64,000 nucleotides of DNA from Pyxidicoccus caerfyrddinensis (GTDB lineage: Bacteria > Myxococcota > Myxococcia > Myxococcales > Myxococcaceae). Made by a program: the position numbers and the translations under genes. The stretch lies in contig NZ_JAAIYA010000001.1 in NCBI RefSeq assembly GCF_010894405.1, positions 369,341 through 433,340 of the forward strand. Reading direction: 5' to 3'. Below, piece after piece: positions 54,691 to 64,000 of this stretch (position 1 is the stretch's first letter; each line of letters begins with the position of its first letter). Under the pieces are notes generated by a model that was not told the origin of the DNA, searched no databases, and worked only from the letters and a program-made list of their open reading frames with translations.

Positions 54691-56571
54691 TCAGGCGTAC
54701 CAGCGGGGCTCGGGATCCAGGACCGGCGTGGGAATCTCCTCGTAGGAGATCTGCGGGCCCTGCTCGCTGTGCTTGGCAATCGTCGTCTTCGCCCACTTCT
54801 CGTGGCGCTTCTTCCACAGCGCCATCCACTCGGGGTCCTTGGTCGGATCCTTCACCTTCGGCTCCGGCAGCGAGAACTCGGGCTTGTAGTGCGCGCCGCG
54901 GCTCTCGTCGCGCAGCAGCGCGCTGGTGGCGATGACCTCGCCCAGCTCCAGCATGTTCCACAGCTGGTTGGTGTACGACAGCGAGCGGTTGGCCACGTTG
55001 CCCGTGTCCAGCACGTTGACGTTGTTCCAGCGCGACTTGAGCTCGCGGATCTTCTCCACCGTCTTCTTCAGCCGGTCGTTGTACCGGACGACGGTGCAGT
55101 TCTCCGTCATGATGTCGCCCAGCTCGCGCGCCAGCCCGTACGGGTTCTCCGGGCCGTTCATCTTCTTGATGGTGGCGAACCGGTCCTCCCAGTAGCTCTT
55201 CGCGCTCTGGAAGTACTTCTCCGGCATGGCCGCCGCGCTCGTCGCGTTGCTCTTCGCGAAGGCCGCCATCGCCGGGCCGCCGATCATGCCCGAGTAGATG
55301 CAGGACAGGAGCGAGTTGGCGCCCAGGCGGTTCGCGCCGTGGAATGCGTAGTCCGCCTCACCCGTGGCGTACAGGCCGGGGATGTTGGTGGACTGGTTGA
55401 CGGGGCTGCCCTCGGCGGGGGTCTGCGTGCGCGAGTCCGCCTCGAACCGCACGTAGAGGCCGCCCATGGAGTAGTGCATGCCCGGGAAGATGACCATCGG
55501 CGTGACGCGCGGGTCGTCTCCCACGAACTTCTCGTAGATCTCCATGACGCCCTTGATCTTGGCGTCGAGCGTCTTGGCCGGGATGTGCGTGACGTCCAGG
55601 TAGACGCCGTCCTTGCCACCGATGCCCATGCCCATGTCGCGGCAGACCATGAAGATCTCACGCGTGGCCACGTCGCGGGGCACCAGGTTCTTGTACTTGG
55701 GGTACTTCTCCTCGAGGAAGTAGAAGCGCTCGCTCTCCGGGATGTCCCGGGGGTTGCGCGTGTCGCCCTTCTTCTTCGGCACCCAGACGCGGCCGCCCTC
55801 GCCGCGCACGGACTCGCTCATCAGGCGCAGCTTGTCCTCACCCGGGATGGAGGTGGGGTGCACCTGGATGAACTCGCCGTTGGCGTAGATGGCGCCCTCC
55901 ATGAAGGCGCGGCCGGCGGCGGTGCCGGTGTTGATGATGGAGTTGGTGGAGCGCCCGAAGACGATGCCCGGGCCACCCGTGGCGAGGCACACGGCCTCCG
56001 CCGGGAAGGTGCGGATCTCCATGGTGCGCAGGTCGACGGCCACGCTGCCGATGACGCGCCCGCCCTCGTCCTTCACCGTGCCCAGCCACTCCCAGTACTC
56101 GTACTTGGTGACCTTGCCCTCGGCCTCGTAGCGGCGCACCTGCTCGTCCAGCGCGTAGAGCAGCTGCTGGCCGGTGGTGGCACCCGCGAAGGCGGTGCGG
56201 TGGTGGAGCGTGCCGCCGAAGCGGCGGAAGTCCAGCAGACCTTCGGGCGTCCGGTTGAACGTCACGCCCATGCGGTCCAGCAGGTAGATGATGCCCGGGG
56301 CCGCGTGGCACATGCCCTTCACGGACGTCTGCTCCGCGAGGAAGTCGCCGCCGCGCAGCGTGTCCTTCACGTGGATGTCCGGATGGTCGCCCTCTCCCTT
56401 GGTGTTCACCGCGCCGTTGATGCCGCCCTGGGCGCAAACGGAGTGGGAACGCTTCACCGGGACGAGCGAGAGCACATCCACCTGGTGGCCTGCCTCCGCG
56501 AGCTTGATCGTCGTCATCAGCCCGGCGAGACCGCCGCCCACCACCGTGAACCGCGCTGCTGCTGCCATCAT
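54691..56571 (-). CDS. sdhA: Succinate dehydrogenase flavoprotein subunit
   Basis: A 626-residue flavoprotein. FTVVGGGLAGLMTTIKLAEAG binds FAD, RSHSVCAQGGINGAV carries the His that bonds the flavin, and HPTSIPG and the C-terminal WNNVNVLDT are conserved. It oxidises succinate to fumarate. AAGGAG precedes the first of two ATGs, at 56571. The type matches the Bacillus/Bacteroides-like SdhA, which normally works with a single five-helix SdhC; no sdhC is found before it. Confidence 0.96.
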   Translation of the reverse strand: MMAAAARFTVVGGGLAGLMTTIKLAEAGHQVDVLSLVPVKRSHSVCAQGGINGAVNTKGEGDHPDIHVKDTLRGGDFLAEQTSVKGMCHAAPGIIYLLDRMGVTFNRTPEGLLDFRRFGGTLHHRTAFAGATTGQQLLYALDEQVRRYEAEGKVTKYEYWEWLGTVKDEGGRVIGSVAVDLRTMEIRTFPAEAVCLATGGPGIVFGRSTNSIINTGTAAGRAFMEGAIYANGEFIQVHPTSIPGEDKLRLMSESVRGEGGRVWVPKKKGDTRNPRDIPESERFYFLEEKYPKYKNLVPRDVATREIFMVCRDMGMGIGGKDGVYLDVTHIPAKTLDAKIKGVMEIYEKFVGDDPRVTPMVIFPGMHYSMGGLYVRFEADSRTQTPAEGSPVNQSTNIPGLYATGEADYAFHGANRLGANSLLSCIYSGMIGGPAMAAFAKSNATSAAAMPEKYFQSAKSYWEDRFATIKKMNGPENPYGLARELGDIMTENCTVVRYNDRLKKTVEKIRELKSRWNNVNVLDTGNVANRSLSYTNQLWNMLELGEVIATSALLRDESRGAHYKPEFSLPEPKVKDPTKDPEWMALWKKRHEKWAKTTIAKHSEQGPQISYEEIPTPVLDPEPRWYA

Positions 56572-56746
56572 CGTCTCCTTGACTGCCGGTTGCCCGACGC
56601 TGCCGTCGTGAGCCGACTCGCCGCATGGCGCGCCAGGGCCCGGACATCCCGTGCGAGATCTACAGGCTAGATAACTTGATGAAACTCCGCCGCAATGAAG
56701 GCGCCGGCCAGGATAAGGCCGCGTCATCCACGGCATCAGGCCCAGG

Positions 56747-56772
56747 GGCCCGCCGGGTGTCTCCGGCGGGCC
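56747..56772 (-). terminator. Hairpin after mdh
   Basis: GGCCCGCCGG (56747-56756) pairs with CCGGCGGGCC (56763-56772) around GTGTCT, 18 bases past the mdh stop. No T-run. It probably ends icd-mdh transcripts before sdhA. Confidence 0.6.
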
Positions 56773-56790
56773 GCGAGTGCCCGGTACGGA

Positions 56791-59067
<2,277 letters not shown>

Positions 59068-59111
59068 GGGCGTACTCCTGGAAGGTGTGGCCGTGTAAGA
59101 AGAGGCGGCGG

Positions 59112-59140
59112 ATAGTCGAAAACCCGCCCCCTCCCGTCAA
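59112..59140 (-). promoter_or_regulatory. Putative sigma-70-type promoter of icd-mdh
   Basis: On the minus strand, TTGACG (59140-59135) and GACTAT (59117-59112) are separated by 17 bases. The start would be about 35-40 bases before the icd ATG. The -10 element is weak. Confidence 0.5.
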
Positions 59141-59370
59141 GGAGTTTGGCCTTCCGCCCAGGTTGCAGGACTTATCGGAGCCAGCGGCACGGCGCGGACG
59201 TCCGCCACGCGCGCCCCAATACGGCAGTGAACGGAGGCGCGATGCAGCGCGAGAACCGGCGACAGGCGCGGCATTCCCTCCGGCGTGCAGCCTCCACGAG
59301 CGGCGGCCGTGGGTGCGGAGGGAATGGAGGACCGGCGCGAGCGCAGCAGTCCTCCAGGTCTTCACTTCCA

Positions 59371-59393
59371 CCGCCGCGGAATCACCGCGGCGG
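59371..59393 (-). terminator. Perfect 9-bp hairpin after the HATPase-like gene
   Basis: CCGCCGCGG (59371-59379) pairs with CCGCGGCGG (59385-59393) around a 5-base loop, 9 bases past the stop at 59403. No T-run. Confidence 0.55.
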
Positions 59394-59402
59394 GCACAGC
59401 GA

Positions 59403-59960
59403 CTACCAGCTCGACATGCCGGGCGCGGGCAGCTCCACCGTCACGGTGATGCCGGTGCCGCGGGCCACTTCCAGCGTGCCGCCCACGGATTCCACCAGCT
59501 CACGCGCGCGGGCCAGCCGGCGGTGCAGCGGCCCCACCAGCATGGGCGACAGGAAGACGGCCTGCGCCTCGCGCTCCGAGAGCGAGGCCCCGGGCGCCAC
59601 CACCTGGAAGCGCGGGCCCACGTCGCCGAAGTCGTCCGGAGCGTCCACCACCAGACGGACACCCTGCCCGTTCGCCGCGTCCGCGGCGTGGGCCAGCAGG
59701 AGCAGCATCACCTGCTGCATGCGCCGGCTGCTGACGCGCGCGGGGACGGTGTCCTCCGGCAGCTCCAGCGAGACTTCCACTCCATGGAGGCGGCGCGTGG
59801 CGGTCAGCAGCTCCACCGCGCCGCGAGCCATCTCCGCCACATCCACCTGGAGGCGATCAGGGGAATCCACCAGTGCGAGCGCGGGGCCGCGCACCGTTCC
59901 ACCCTGCTCGAGCCGCTCCCCCGACTGCGCCCCACCCGTCGTGCTCACTGCTGCACTCAT
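59403..59960 (-). CDS. Degenerate histidine-kinase-type ATPase domain protein
   Basis: A 185-residue protein made mostly of a HATPase_c-like fold. SSRRMQQVMLLLLAHAADAA occupies the N-box position but has His for the metal-binding Asn. LVESVGGTLEVARGTGITVTVELP is the typical last strand pair with a G2-like loop. There is no dimerisation/phospho-His domain and no sensor. It may be a non-catalytic scaffold, or an anti-sigma-like or kinase-derived regulator. The gene is divergent from the PilZ-domain gene across 393 bases, and the two may share control. Confidence 0.6.
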   Translation of the reverse strand: MSAAVSTTGGAQSGERLEQGGTVRGPALALVDSPDRLQVDVAEMARGAVELLTATRRLHGVEVSLELPEDTVPARVSSRRMQQVMLLLLAHAADAANGQGVRLVVDAPDDFGDVGPRFQVVAPGASLSEREAQAVFLSPMLVGPLHRRLARARELVESVGGTLEVARGTGITVTVELPAPGMSSW

Positions 59961-60076
59961 CCCTCACCTCTCGCGCTGGCCGACTGGAACAACTCTAACG
60001 AGGGGGTCTGACGATCTCCATTTCACTACGAGAAAGTACGCACAGCGTGCCCGACTTGTGACATTACAGTTGCGCG

Positions 60077-60097
60077 ACAACATCGCCGTGATGTTGT
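60077..60097. promoter_or_regulatory. Inverted repeat, candidate operator
   Basis: ACAACATC-N5-GATGTTGT is a perfect 8-base dyad in the 393-base divergent region, ~110 bases upstream of the PilZ-gene -35. This region is AT-richer than the genes on both sides. It could bind a dimeric regulator of either gene. Confidence 0.45.
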
Positions 60098-60207
60098 TCA
60101 CTCCAGGGCACTCACGTTTCGTGGGACTCGGAAAATGACCTGTCACCCCCGACCCACGGCCCTACATTCCCGCCAGCCAGAAAACAGCGTGGCTGGATAA
60201 ATTCGGT

Positions 60208-60235
60208 TTGACTGTTCCTTCTGAATCCGTATGAT
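60208..60235 (+). promoter_or_regulatory. Sigma-70-type promoter of the PilZ/diiron operon
   Basis: TTGACT (60208-60213) and TATGAT (60230-60235) are separated by 16 bases, close to consensus. The apparent ATG at 60231 lies inside the -10 element, so it cannot be the translation start. The rest of the 59961-60353 intergenic stretch holds only the inverted repeat at 60077 and the leader. Confidence 0.7.
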
Positions 60236-60353
60236 ACGGACCTATAGCGATTCGCCGCCGACCGCAGAACCGCTGGAGCAGGGAGGGACTGTGCTTGCAA
60301 CTTCGACATCCGCATCAGGCGTTCCTCAGCACCGGAGAAAGGGGCTCCTGCCT

Positions 60354-62510
60354 ATGGAAGGGGGAAATCCGCACTCCAGTTCCACCAAGCGGACGTTGGA
60401 GTTCGTCAGCCGTGATGCACTCTTCAATGTGATTCCGCTGCCGCCGGCCGAGGCGGCCCTGGATGACTCGGGCTACTCGCTGCACGGCACGGGCGCCGAC
60501 GCCATCACCTGCTCGCTGGGGACGCCGGACGTCTCCATCGGTGAGGTGACGCGGCTGTCCCCCACGGTGGTGTGGGTGATGCCGCATGGCCCGGTGGACA
60601 CGTCGGAGCTGCGCACGCTGCCGGTGTACCTGTCCGGCTGTGGCGTGACGCTCGGCCCCATCCGCGGTGCGTTCATCCGCACGGACGCGGAGACGCCGAA
60701 CGCGCCGGTGGGCCTGCAGCTGGTGGGTGTGACGCTGGAGCAGGGCCGGCAGATCCTCTCCCTGCTGGCGGACGCGCTGAAGCGCGGCGTGGCGGAGCCG
60801 GCCGCGTCGGTGCTGCCGGTGCAGGACACCATCGACCAGGCCGAGCGCGTGCGCTCCATCCTGGTGTCCATCTGCGCCTCCGGTAACAAGGGCGTGCTGC
60901 GCCGCATGGGCCGCACGGTGCGCATGGTGCTCGAGCGTTTCAACCCCTCCACCTCGCAGCTGGAGTGGCGGACCGAGGAGCCGGTGGCCGAGTGGGGCGA
61001 GGCGCCCTTCGACATCGACGTCATCGGCTACAACAGCGCGTACCGGATGAAGCTGGACGTGGGCACGGCCGAGGGCGACCGTCTCCTCACCCCGCTGCCC
61101 GAGAAGCTCTTCCGCATCCGTCACCGGTGGCACCGCCGCGTTCCGGCCCCCGCCGGCGTCAGCGTGCGCTTCCACCACCCGCTGTGGCGGGAGCTGGGCG
61201 AGCTGTCCCGCGAAGTGGTGGACCTGTCCTTCTCCGGCATGTGCGTGCGCTGCCGCCCGGAGGACCTCGTGTTCCCGGGCCTGCTGCCGCCCATGCTCGA
61301 GCTGCGCACGGACAACGACCAGGTCATCACCCTGCGCGGGGAGATCCGCTACGTCAGCAGCGTGCGCGCGGACGGCACGGTGCTGTGCGGCCTGAGCGTG
61401 CTGCCCTACTCCTCCGACGAGGCGCGCTGGGTGCGCTTCGTGTCGCAGGCGGCCTCCCCCAACACCCGCACCAGTGAGAACCTGGAGGACGGGCTGTGGG
61501 ACCTCTTCACCCGCTCCGGCTTCTTCAGCCTCGCGGGCAAGTCGGCCGAGGAGTTCGAGGAGCTGCGCCTGGCCTTCCGCACCATGGCGAAGCGGGCCGC
61601 CGAGATTCCGCAGCTGTTCTGCCAGGCGGTGTGGCCGTCCGAGCGCGGGCTGGAGGCGACGCTGTCCTTCATGAAGCCCTACCGCCACGCGTGGATGGGG
61701 CACCAGGTCGCCAAGCGCCCCGGCAAGCCGCCCTCCAACGTGACGGAGCCGGGGCAGATCATGCGCGACCTGTACCTGCGCACCTTCGAGCACCCGCAGA
61801 GCGACCCGGACTTCAAGTGGGTGGTGGCCTACGTCGAGGCCCTCAACCCGTGGATTGCCAAGGCGCACGTCCGGTACGCCGAGCGGCAGATGGAGACGGG
61901 CGCCGGCCTGGCCTTCACCCGCAAGGTGCACATGCTCGACGTCTTCAGCCTCGAGCTGACGGGCCGCACCTTCGACGGACTCTCGGTGGGCTCCGCCACG
62001 CCGAACGAGTTGACGCTGCTGTCGGACACCATCGCCCGCACGCGCCCCACCTGCTACGCCGAGGCGCTCGACTTCACCCGCGACCGCATCGACATGCGTC
62101 CCGTCCAGGCCCGCTGGAAGGAGTTCGGCCTGGAGCGTGAGCGCGAGGTCCTGGTCGCGCGCCGCGGGGGTGTTCCGGTGGCCGCCGCCGTCGTGGAGAT
62201 GGGCCAGCTGGGTACCAATCTCTACAGTCTGTTGGACATGGCCCGCCTGTTCTCGCTGACCGAGGCGGGGCCGTCCGCATATGTCGCGCTGGTTGATGCC
62301 GCTCGTCGCTGGTACTCCGCGCGCCGTCGCACTTCGTTCCACTACATCTGTGAGGACGAAGGGGGGGAGTACGTGCAGGAGGCCGGCATCCACGCGGGGC
62401 CTGATCCGTACATGTGGATCATCTCCTCGAAGCTGATCCCGGACTTCCTCGAGCACATCAGTGAACTGACCATCGGGCGCCGCAGCGCTCTCACCACTCG
62501 CCAAGGGTAA
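60354..62510 (+). CDS. PilZ-domain protein with C-terminal acyltransferase-like domain
   Basis: The protein is about 718 residues. The middle is a PilZ domain with the c-di-GMP motifs R258-W-H-R-R262 (RxxxR) and D290-x-S-x-x-G295 (DLSFSG), both intact. The N-terminal ~240 residues resemble a second, degenerate PilZ-like or YcgR-N-like domain. The C-terminal ~270 residues (FCQAVWPSERGLEATLSFMKPYRHAWMGHQ ... YEALDFTRDRI-like) look like a GNAT/FemX-type acyltransferase, but this is a weak recognition. The start is set by the promoter at 60208: ATG 60354 has AAAGGGG upstream and GC-rich codons begin there; GTG 60291 is the alternative. It is followed after 5 bases by the diiron-protein gene, so the two are translationally coupled. 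Confidence 0.7.
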   Translation: MEGGNPHSSSTKRTLEFVSRDALFNVIPLPPAEAALDDSGYSLHGTGADAITCSLGTPDVSIGEVTRLSPTVVWVMPHGPVDTSELRTLPVYLSGCGVTLGPIRGAFIRTDAETPNAPVGLQLVGVTLEQGRQILSLLADALKRGVAEPAASVLPVQDTIDQAERVRSILVSICASGNKGVLRRMGRTVRMVLERFNPSTSQLEWRTEEPVAEWGEAPFDIDVIGYNSAYRMKLDVGTAEGDRLLTPLPEKLFRIRHRWHRRVPAPAGVSVRFHHPLWRELGELSREVVDLSFSGMCVRCRPEDLVFPGLLPPMLELRTDNDQVITLRGEIRYVSSVRADGTVLCGLSVLPYSSDEARWVRFVSQAASPNTRTSENLEDGLWDLFTRSGFFSLAGKSAEEFEELRLAFRTMAKRAAEIPQLFCQAVWPSERGLEATLSFMKPYRHAWMGHQVAKRPGKPPSNVTEPGQIMRDLYLRTFEHPQSDPDFKWVVAYVEALNPWIAKAHVRYAERQMETGAGLAFTRKVHMLDVFSLELTGRTFDGLSVGSATPNELTLLSDTIARTRPTCYAEALDFTRDRIDMRPVQARWKEFGLEREREVLVARRGGVPVAAAVVEMGQLGTNLYSLLDMARLFSLTEAGPSAYVALVDAARRWYSARRRTSFHYICEDEGGEYVQEAGIHAGPDPYMWIISSKLIPDFLEHISELTIGRRSALTTRQG

Positions 62511-62515
62511 TTGAA

Positions 62516-63259
62516 ATGAGCAAGAAACTCGTGGAGGAGCTGTACGTCCCGCACGTCAAGGAGGCGCGTGAGCGGCTCAAGACGAACCCCGCGCTGAAGG
62601 CCCTGCTGGACCCGAATGTGAATCCGGCGCTGGTGGAAGGCTTCCTCATCCAGCTCAACTCCCTGGGCGTGTACATGACGGAGCCCGTGGACGGGTGGAT
62701 CCGCCGCGCGGGTGAGGCGACGGTGAAGATGGGCCTGGTCGAGGTCGGCGAGAAGCTGACCACCCACGCCAAGCACGAGGAAGGTCATCACCTGATGATG
62801 ATCGAGGACACCAAGTCCCTCGTGGCCCGGTGGAACAAGCACCGCACGCCCAAGCTGGACGCGGAGGCCCTGATTGCCCAGGCCCCCACCCAGGCGATGA
62901 AGGACTATCGCGCCATCCACGAGGAGACCATCGTCGGTCCGATGCCGGCCTCGCAGGTCGCCATCGAGTACGAGATCGAAAACCTGTCCGTGGTGTTCGC
63001 CCCCGGTCTGATGGACCAGGCGAAGCGCGTGCTCGGCGAGGACATCATGGAGGCGATGTCCTTCGTGAAGGAGCACGCGGAGATCGACGTGGGCCACACC
63101 GCGCTCAACGAGTACATGCTGGGCAAGCTGCTGGGCCAGGTGCCCGAGGCGGCTCCCATCGTCGGCCGCACCGGCGCGCGCGCGCTGGAGATCTACCTGA
63201 ACTTCATGGCCGACTGCGTGGAGCGCGCCGAGCAGATGCTGAAGTCCGCCGCCGCCTGA
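62516..63259 (+). CDS. Haem-oxygenase-fold diiron oxidase-like protein
   Basis: A 247-residue all-helical protein. THAKHEEGHHLMMIEDT (84-100) supplies His and Glu, and IEYEIENL (150-157) supplies Glu. HAEIDVGH (187-194) gives H-x3-D-x2-H, the pattern of the last metal helix in CADD/PqqC-like members of the haem-oxygenase fold. Related enzymes use two irons and O2 to cut C-C or N-O bonds or make alkenes. The substrate is unknown. It starts 5 bases after the PilZ gene, with AAGGG overlapping that gene's end, so both are on one mRNA. A terminator follows. Confidence 0.75.
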   Translation: MSKKLVEELYVPHVKEARERLKTNPALKALLDPNVNPALVEGFLIQLNSLGVYMTEPVDGWIRRAGEATVKMGLVEVGEKLTTHAKHEEGHHLMMIEDTKSLVARWNKHRTPKLDAEALIAQAPTQAMKDYRAIHEETIVGPMPASQVAIEYEIENLSVVFAPGLMDQAKRVLGEDIMEAMSFVKEHAEIDVGHTALNEYMLGKLLGQVPEAAPIVGRTGARALEIYLNFMADCVERAEQMLKSAAA

Positions 63260-63283
63260 GCTCCCACAGTTCCTGAAGCCTCG

Positions 63284-63328
63284 CGGGCGTCACGGGCACG
63301 AGTGTGCCCGCGGCGCCCGTGGCTTTTT
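63284..63328 (+). terminator. Rho-independent terminator after the PilZ/diiron operon
   Basis: CGGGCAC (63293-63299) pairs with GTGCCCG (63304-63310) around GAGT. An outer arm CGGGCG/CGCCCG (63284-63289 with 63314-63319) extends it past a small internal loop. CTTTTT follows. It closes the two-gene unit. Confidence 0.8.
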
Positions 63329-63368
63329 CAGTCCCCTGCCCTTCCAGCGAGGATGGACACGCTCCGGT

Positions 63369-64000
63369 TCACCCGGCGCGGCGGACCTCGCCGCGGCTCC
63401 GGCGCGCCAGCGGGCGGATGCGTCCGCGCAGCGAGCCCTGCAGGTGCCCCAGGTCCCCACCTCCCGCCGTGCCGTAGACGTAGCGGTCCGGGCGGAGCAC
63501 CACGAGGTCCGCCGCGTGCCGCGCGAACCAGGCGCCGAGCCGGCCCTCCACGTCCACCACCCCTTCCGCCCGGATGGAACCGGTGCGCTCCGCCGCGGAC
63601 ACCGGCAGCCAGCGCGCGCCCAGTTCCGCCGCCAGCGTCCGGGCCTCGCGCTGCGCTTCCAGTGAAGCCCCGGGGCGGGTCAGCACCGCGAAGCCCTCGC
63701 CGAGGACGTCGTCCAGCAGGGCGGAATTTCCGTCCGGCAGCGCCACGCGCGGCTGCGGGAAGTAGGTGCCCTCCGGGGCGTCCTTCTTCGCGCGGCGGGC
63801 GTTGACGAGGAAGCCTTCCTCCAGCGGCATCATCGGCTTGACCTTGTACTGGCGGATGAAGTCACCGGTGACGGGCAGGCGGTAGAGCAGCTGGATGAGG
63901 GCGTTGCGCGCCCGGGCCAGCACCTTGCCGCCCGTCATCATCACCTTGCCCATGGCGTCCGAGCTGCGGATGACCTCCGCCACGTGCGCGCGCCGCTCCT
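63369..64000 (-). CDS. FAD-dependent aromatic monooxygenase (MhpA-like), C-terminal part
   Basis: The frame is open to the window edge, so about the last 210 residues are seen. ERRAHVAEVIRSSDAMGKVMM matches the helix after the FAD-binding domain of MhpA-type 3-(3-hydroxyphenyl)propionate hydroxylases. The C-terminal thioredoxin-like domain has FAVLTRPGA and DLVVLRPDRYVYGTA, the usual end. Such enzymes hydroxylate phenolic rings with NAD(P)H and O2. The N-terminal FAD and substrate domains lie outside the window, so the substrate is unknown. The C-terminus ends in an Arg-rich tail. Confidence 0.8.
   Translation of the reverse strand, partial: ERRAHVAEVIRSSDAMGKVMMTGGKVLARARNALIQLLYRLPVTGDFIRQYKVKPMMPLEEGFLVNARRAKKDAPEGTYFPQPRVALPDGNSALLDDVLGEGFAVLTRPGASLEAQREARTLAAELGARWLPVSAAERTGSIRAEGVVDVEGRLGAWFARHAADLVVLRPDRYVYGTAGGGDLGHLQGSLRGRIRPLARRSRGEVRRAG

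Larger units (their letters stand above)
59068..59402. other. Intergenic region upstream of icd
   Basis: 335 bases without a supported gene. It holds the icd promoter (59112-59140) and the hairpin at 59371-59393 beyond the neighbouring gene. The remaining bases show no repeat, RNA or ORF with proper codon bias. Confidence 0.6.

Noticed and set aside
60231-60353. ATG at 60231 as the start of the PilZ protein
   Set aside because: It lies within the -10 box of a good promoter, and the codons up to 60353 have low GC at third positions, unlike the rest of the gene.

Overview
The window is very GC-rich, with almost every third codon position G or C. It carries several myxobacterial marks: a MYXO-CTERM tail on a huge M36 protease, an EncB/EncA encapsulin pair with the LTVGSLRR cargo tag, an 'S1' protein with an RGG-rich head, and many divergent pairs with GTG/TTG starts. 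It is most likely a chromosomal segment from the Myxococcaceae (Myxococcus, Corallococcus or Pyxidicoccus type). No insertion sequence, phage gene, CRISPR array or rRNA is visible.

Left part (1-9,850): accessory genes. At the left edge a repeat peptide on the minus strand, cut by the window, carries seven TTxxxxEE octets. It lies head-to-head with an ATP-grasp ligase. This fits a group-2 (plesiocin-like) graspetide locus and is the most interesting find. It is followed by a VOC/LysR divergent pair, a CHRD protein, a lipoprotein, a bacterial expansin, a duplicated-domain protein of unknown function and an M16 metallopeptidase.

Middle (9,851-32,700): three genes on the minus strand (YqiJ-like OB-fold membrane protein, long flotillin, 1,838-residue DUF3686-like AAA ATPase) look like one membrane-associated system. 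Then come topoisomerase IB, an O-methyltransferase, a 2OG-Fe(II) oxygenase, a Tat-exported amidase, a patatin-like lipase, the M36 protease with nine Ig/PKD-like repeats, a small Cys-rich secreted protein and an NmrA-like reductase.

Right part (32,700-64,000): mostly core genes. Two identical initiator tRNAs form a self-contained unit with its own promoter and terminator. They are followed by the S1-domain protein, MurJ, the encapsulin operon and an NtrC-type regulator, an M23 peptidase, an outer-membrane protein, RsmI, YraN, and an SMC/YhaN-like membrane coiled-coil protein. The classical rpsP-khpA-rimM-trmD-rplS operon comes next, then rlmN, ndk and TCA-cycle genes (sucCD, sdhAB, mdh, icd) in a minus-strand block. 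There is no sdhC beside sdhAB. At the right end a degenerate HATPase gene is divergent from a PilZ/acyltransferase-like protein coupled to a haem-oxygenase-fold diiron enzyme, and the edge cuts an MhpA-like flavin monooxygenase.

Functions were read from motifs by eye. No database search was possible, so family names for the less conserved genes are recognition-based.
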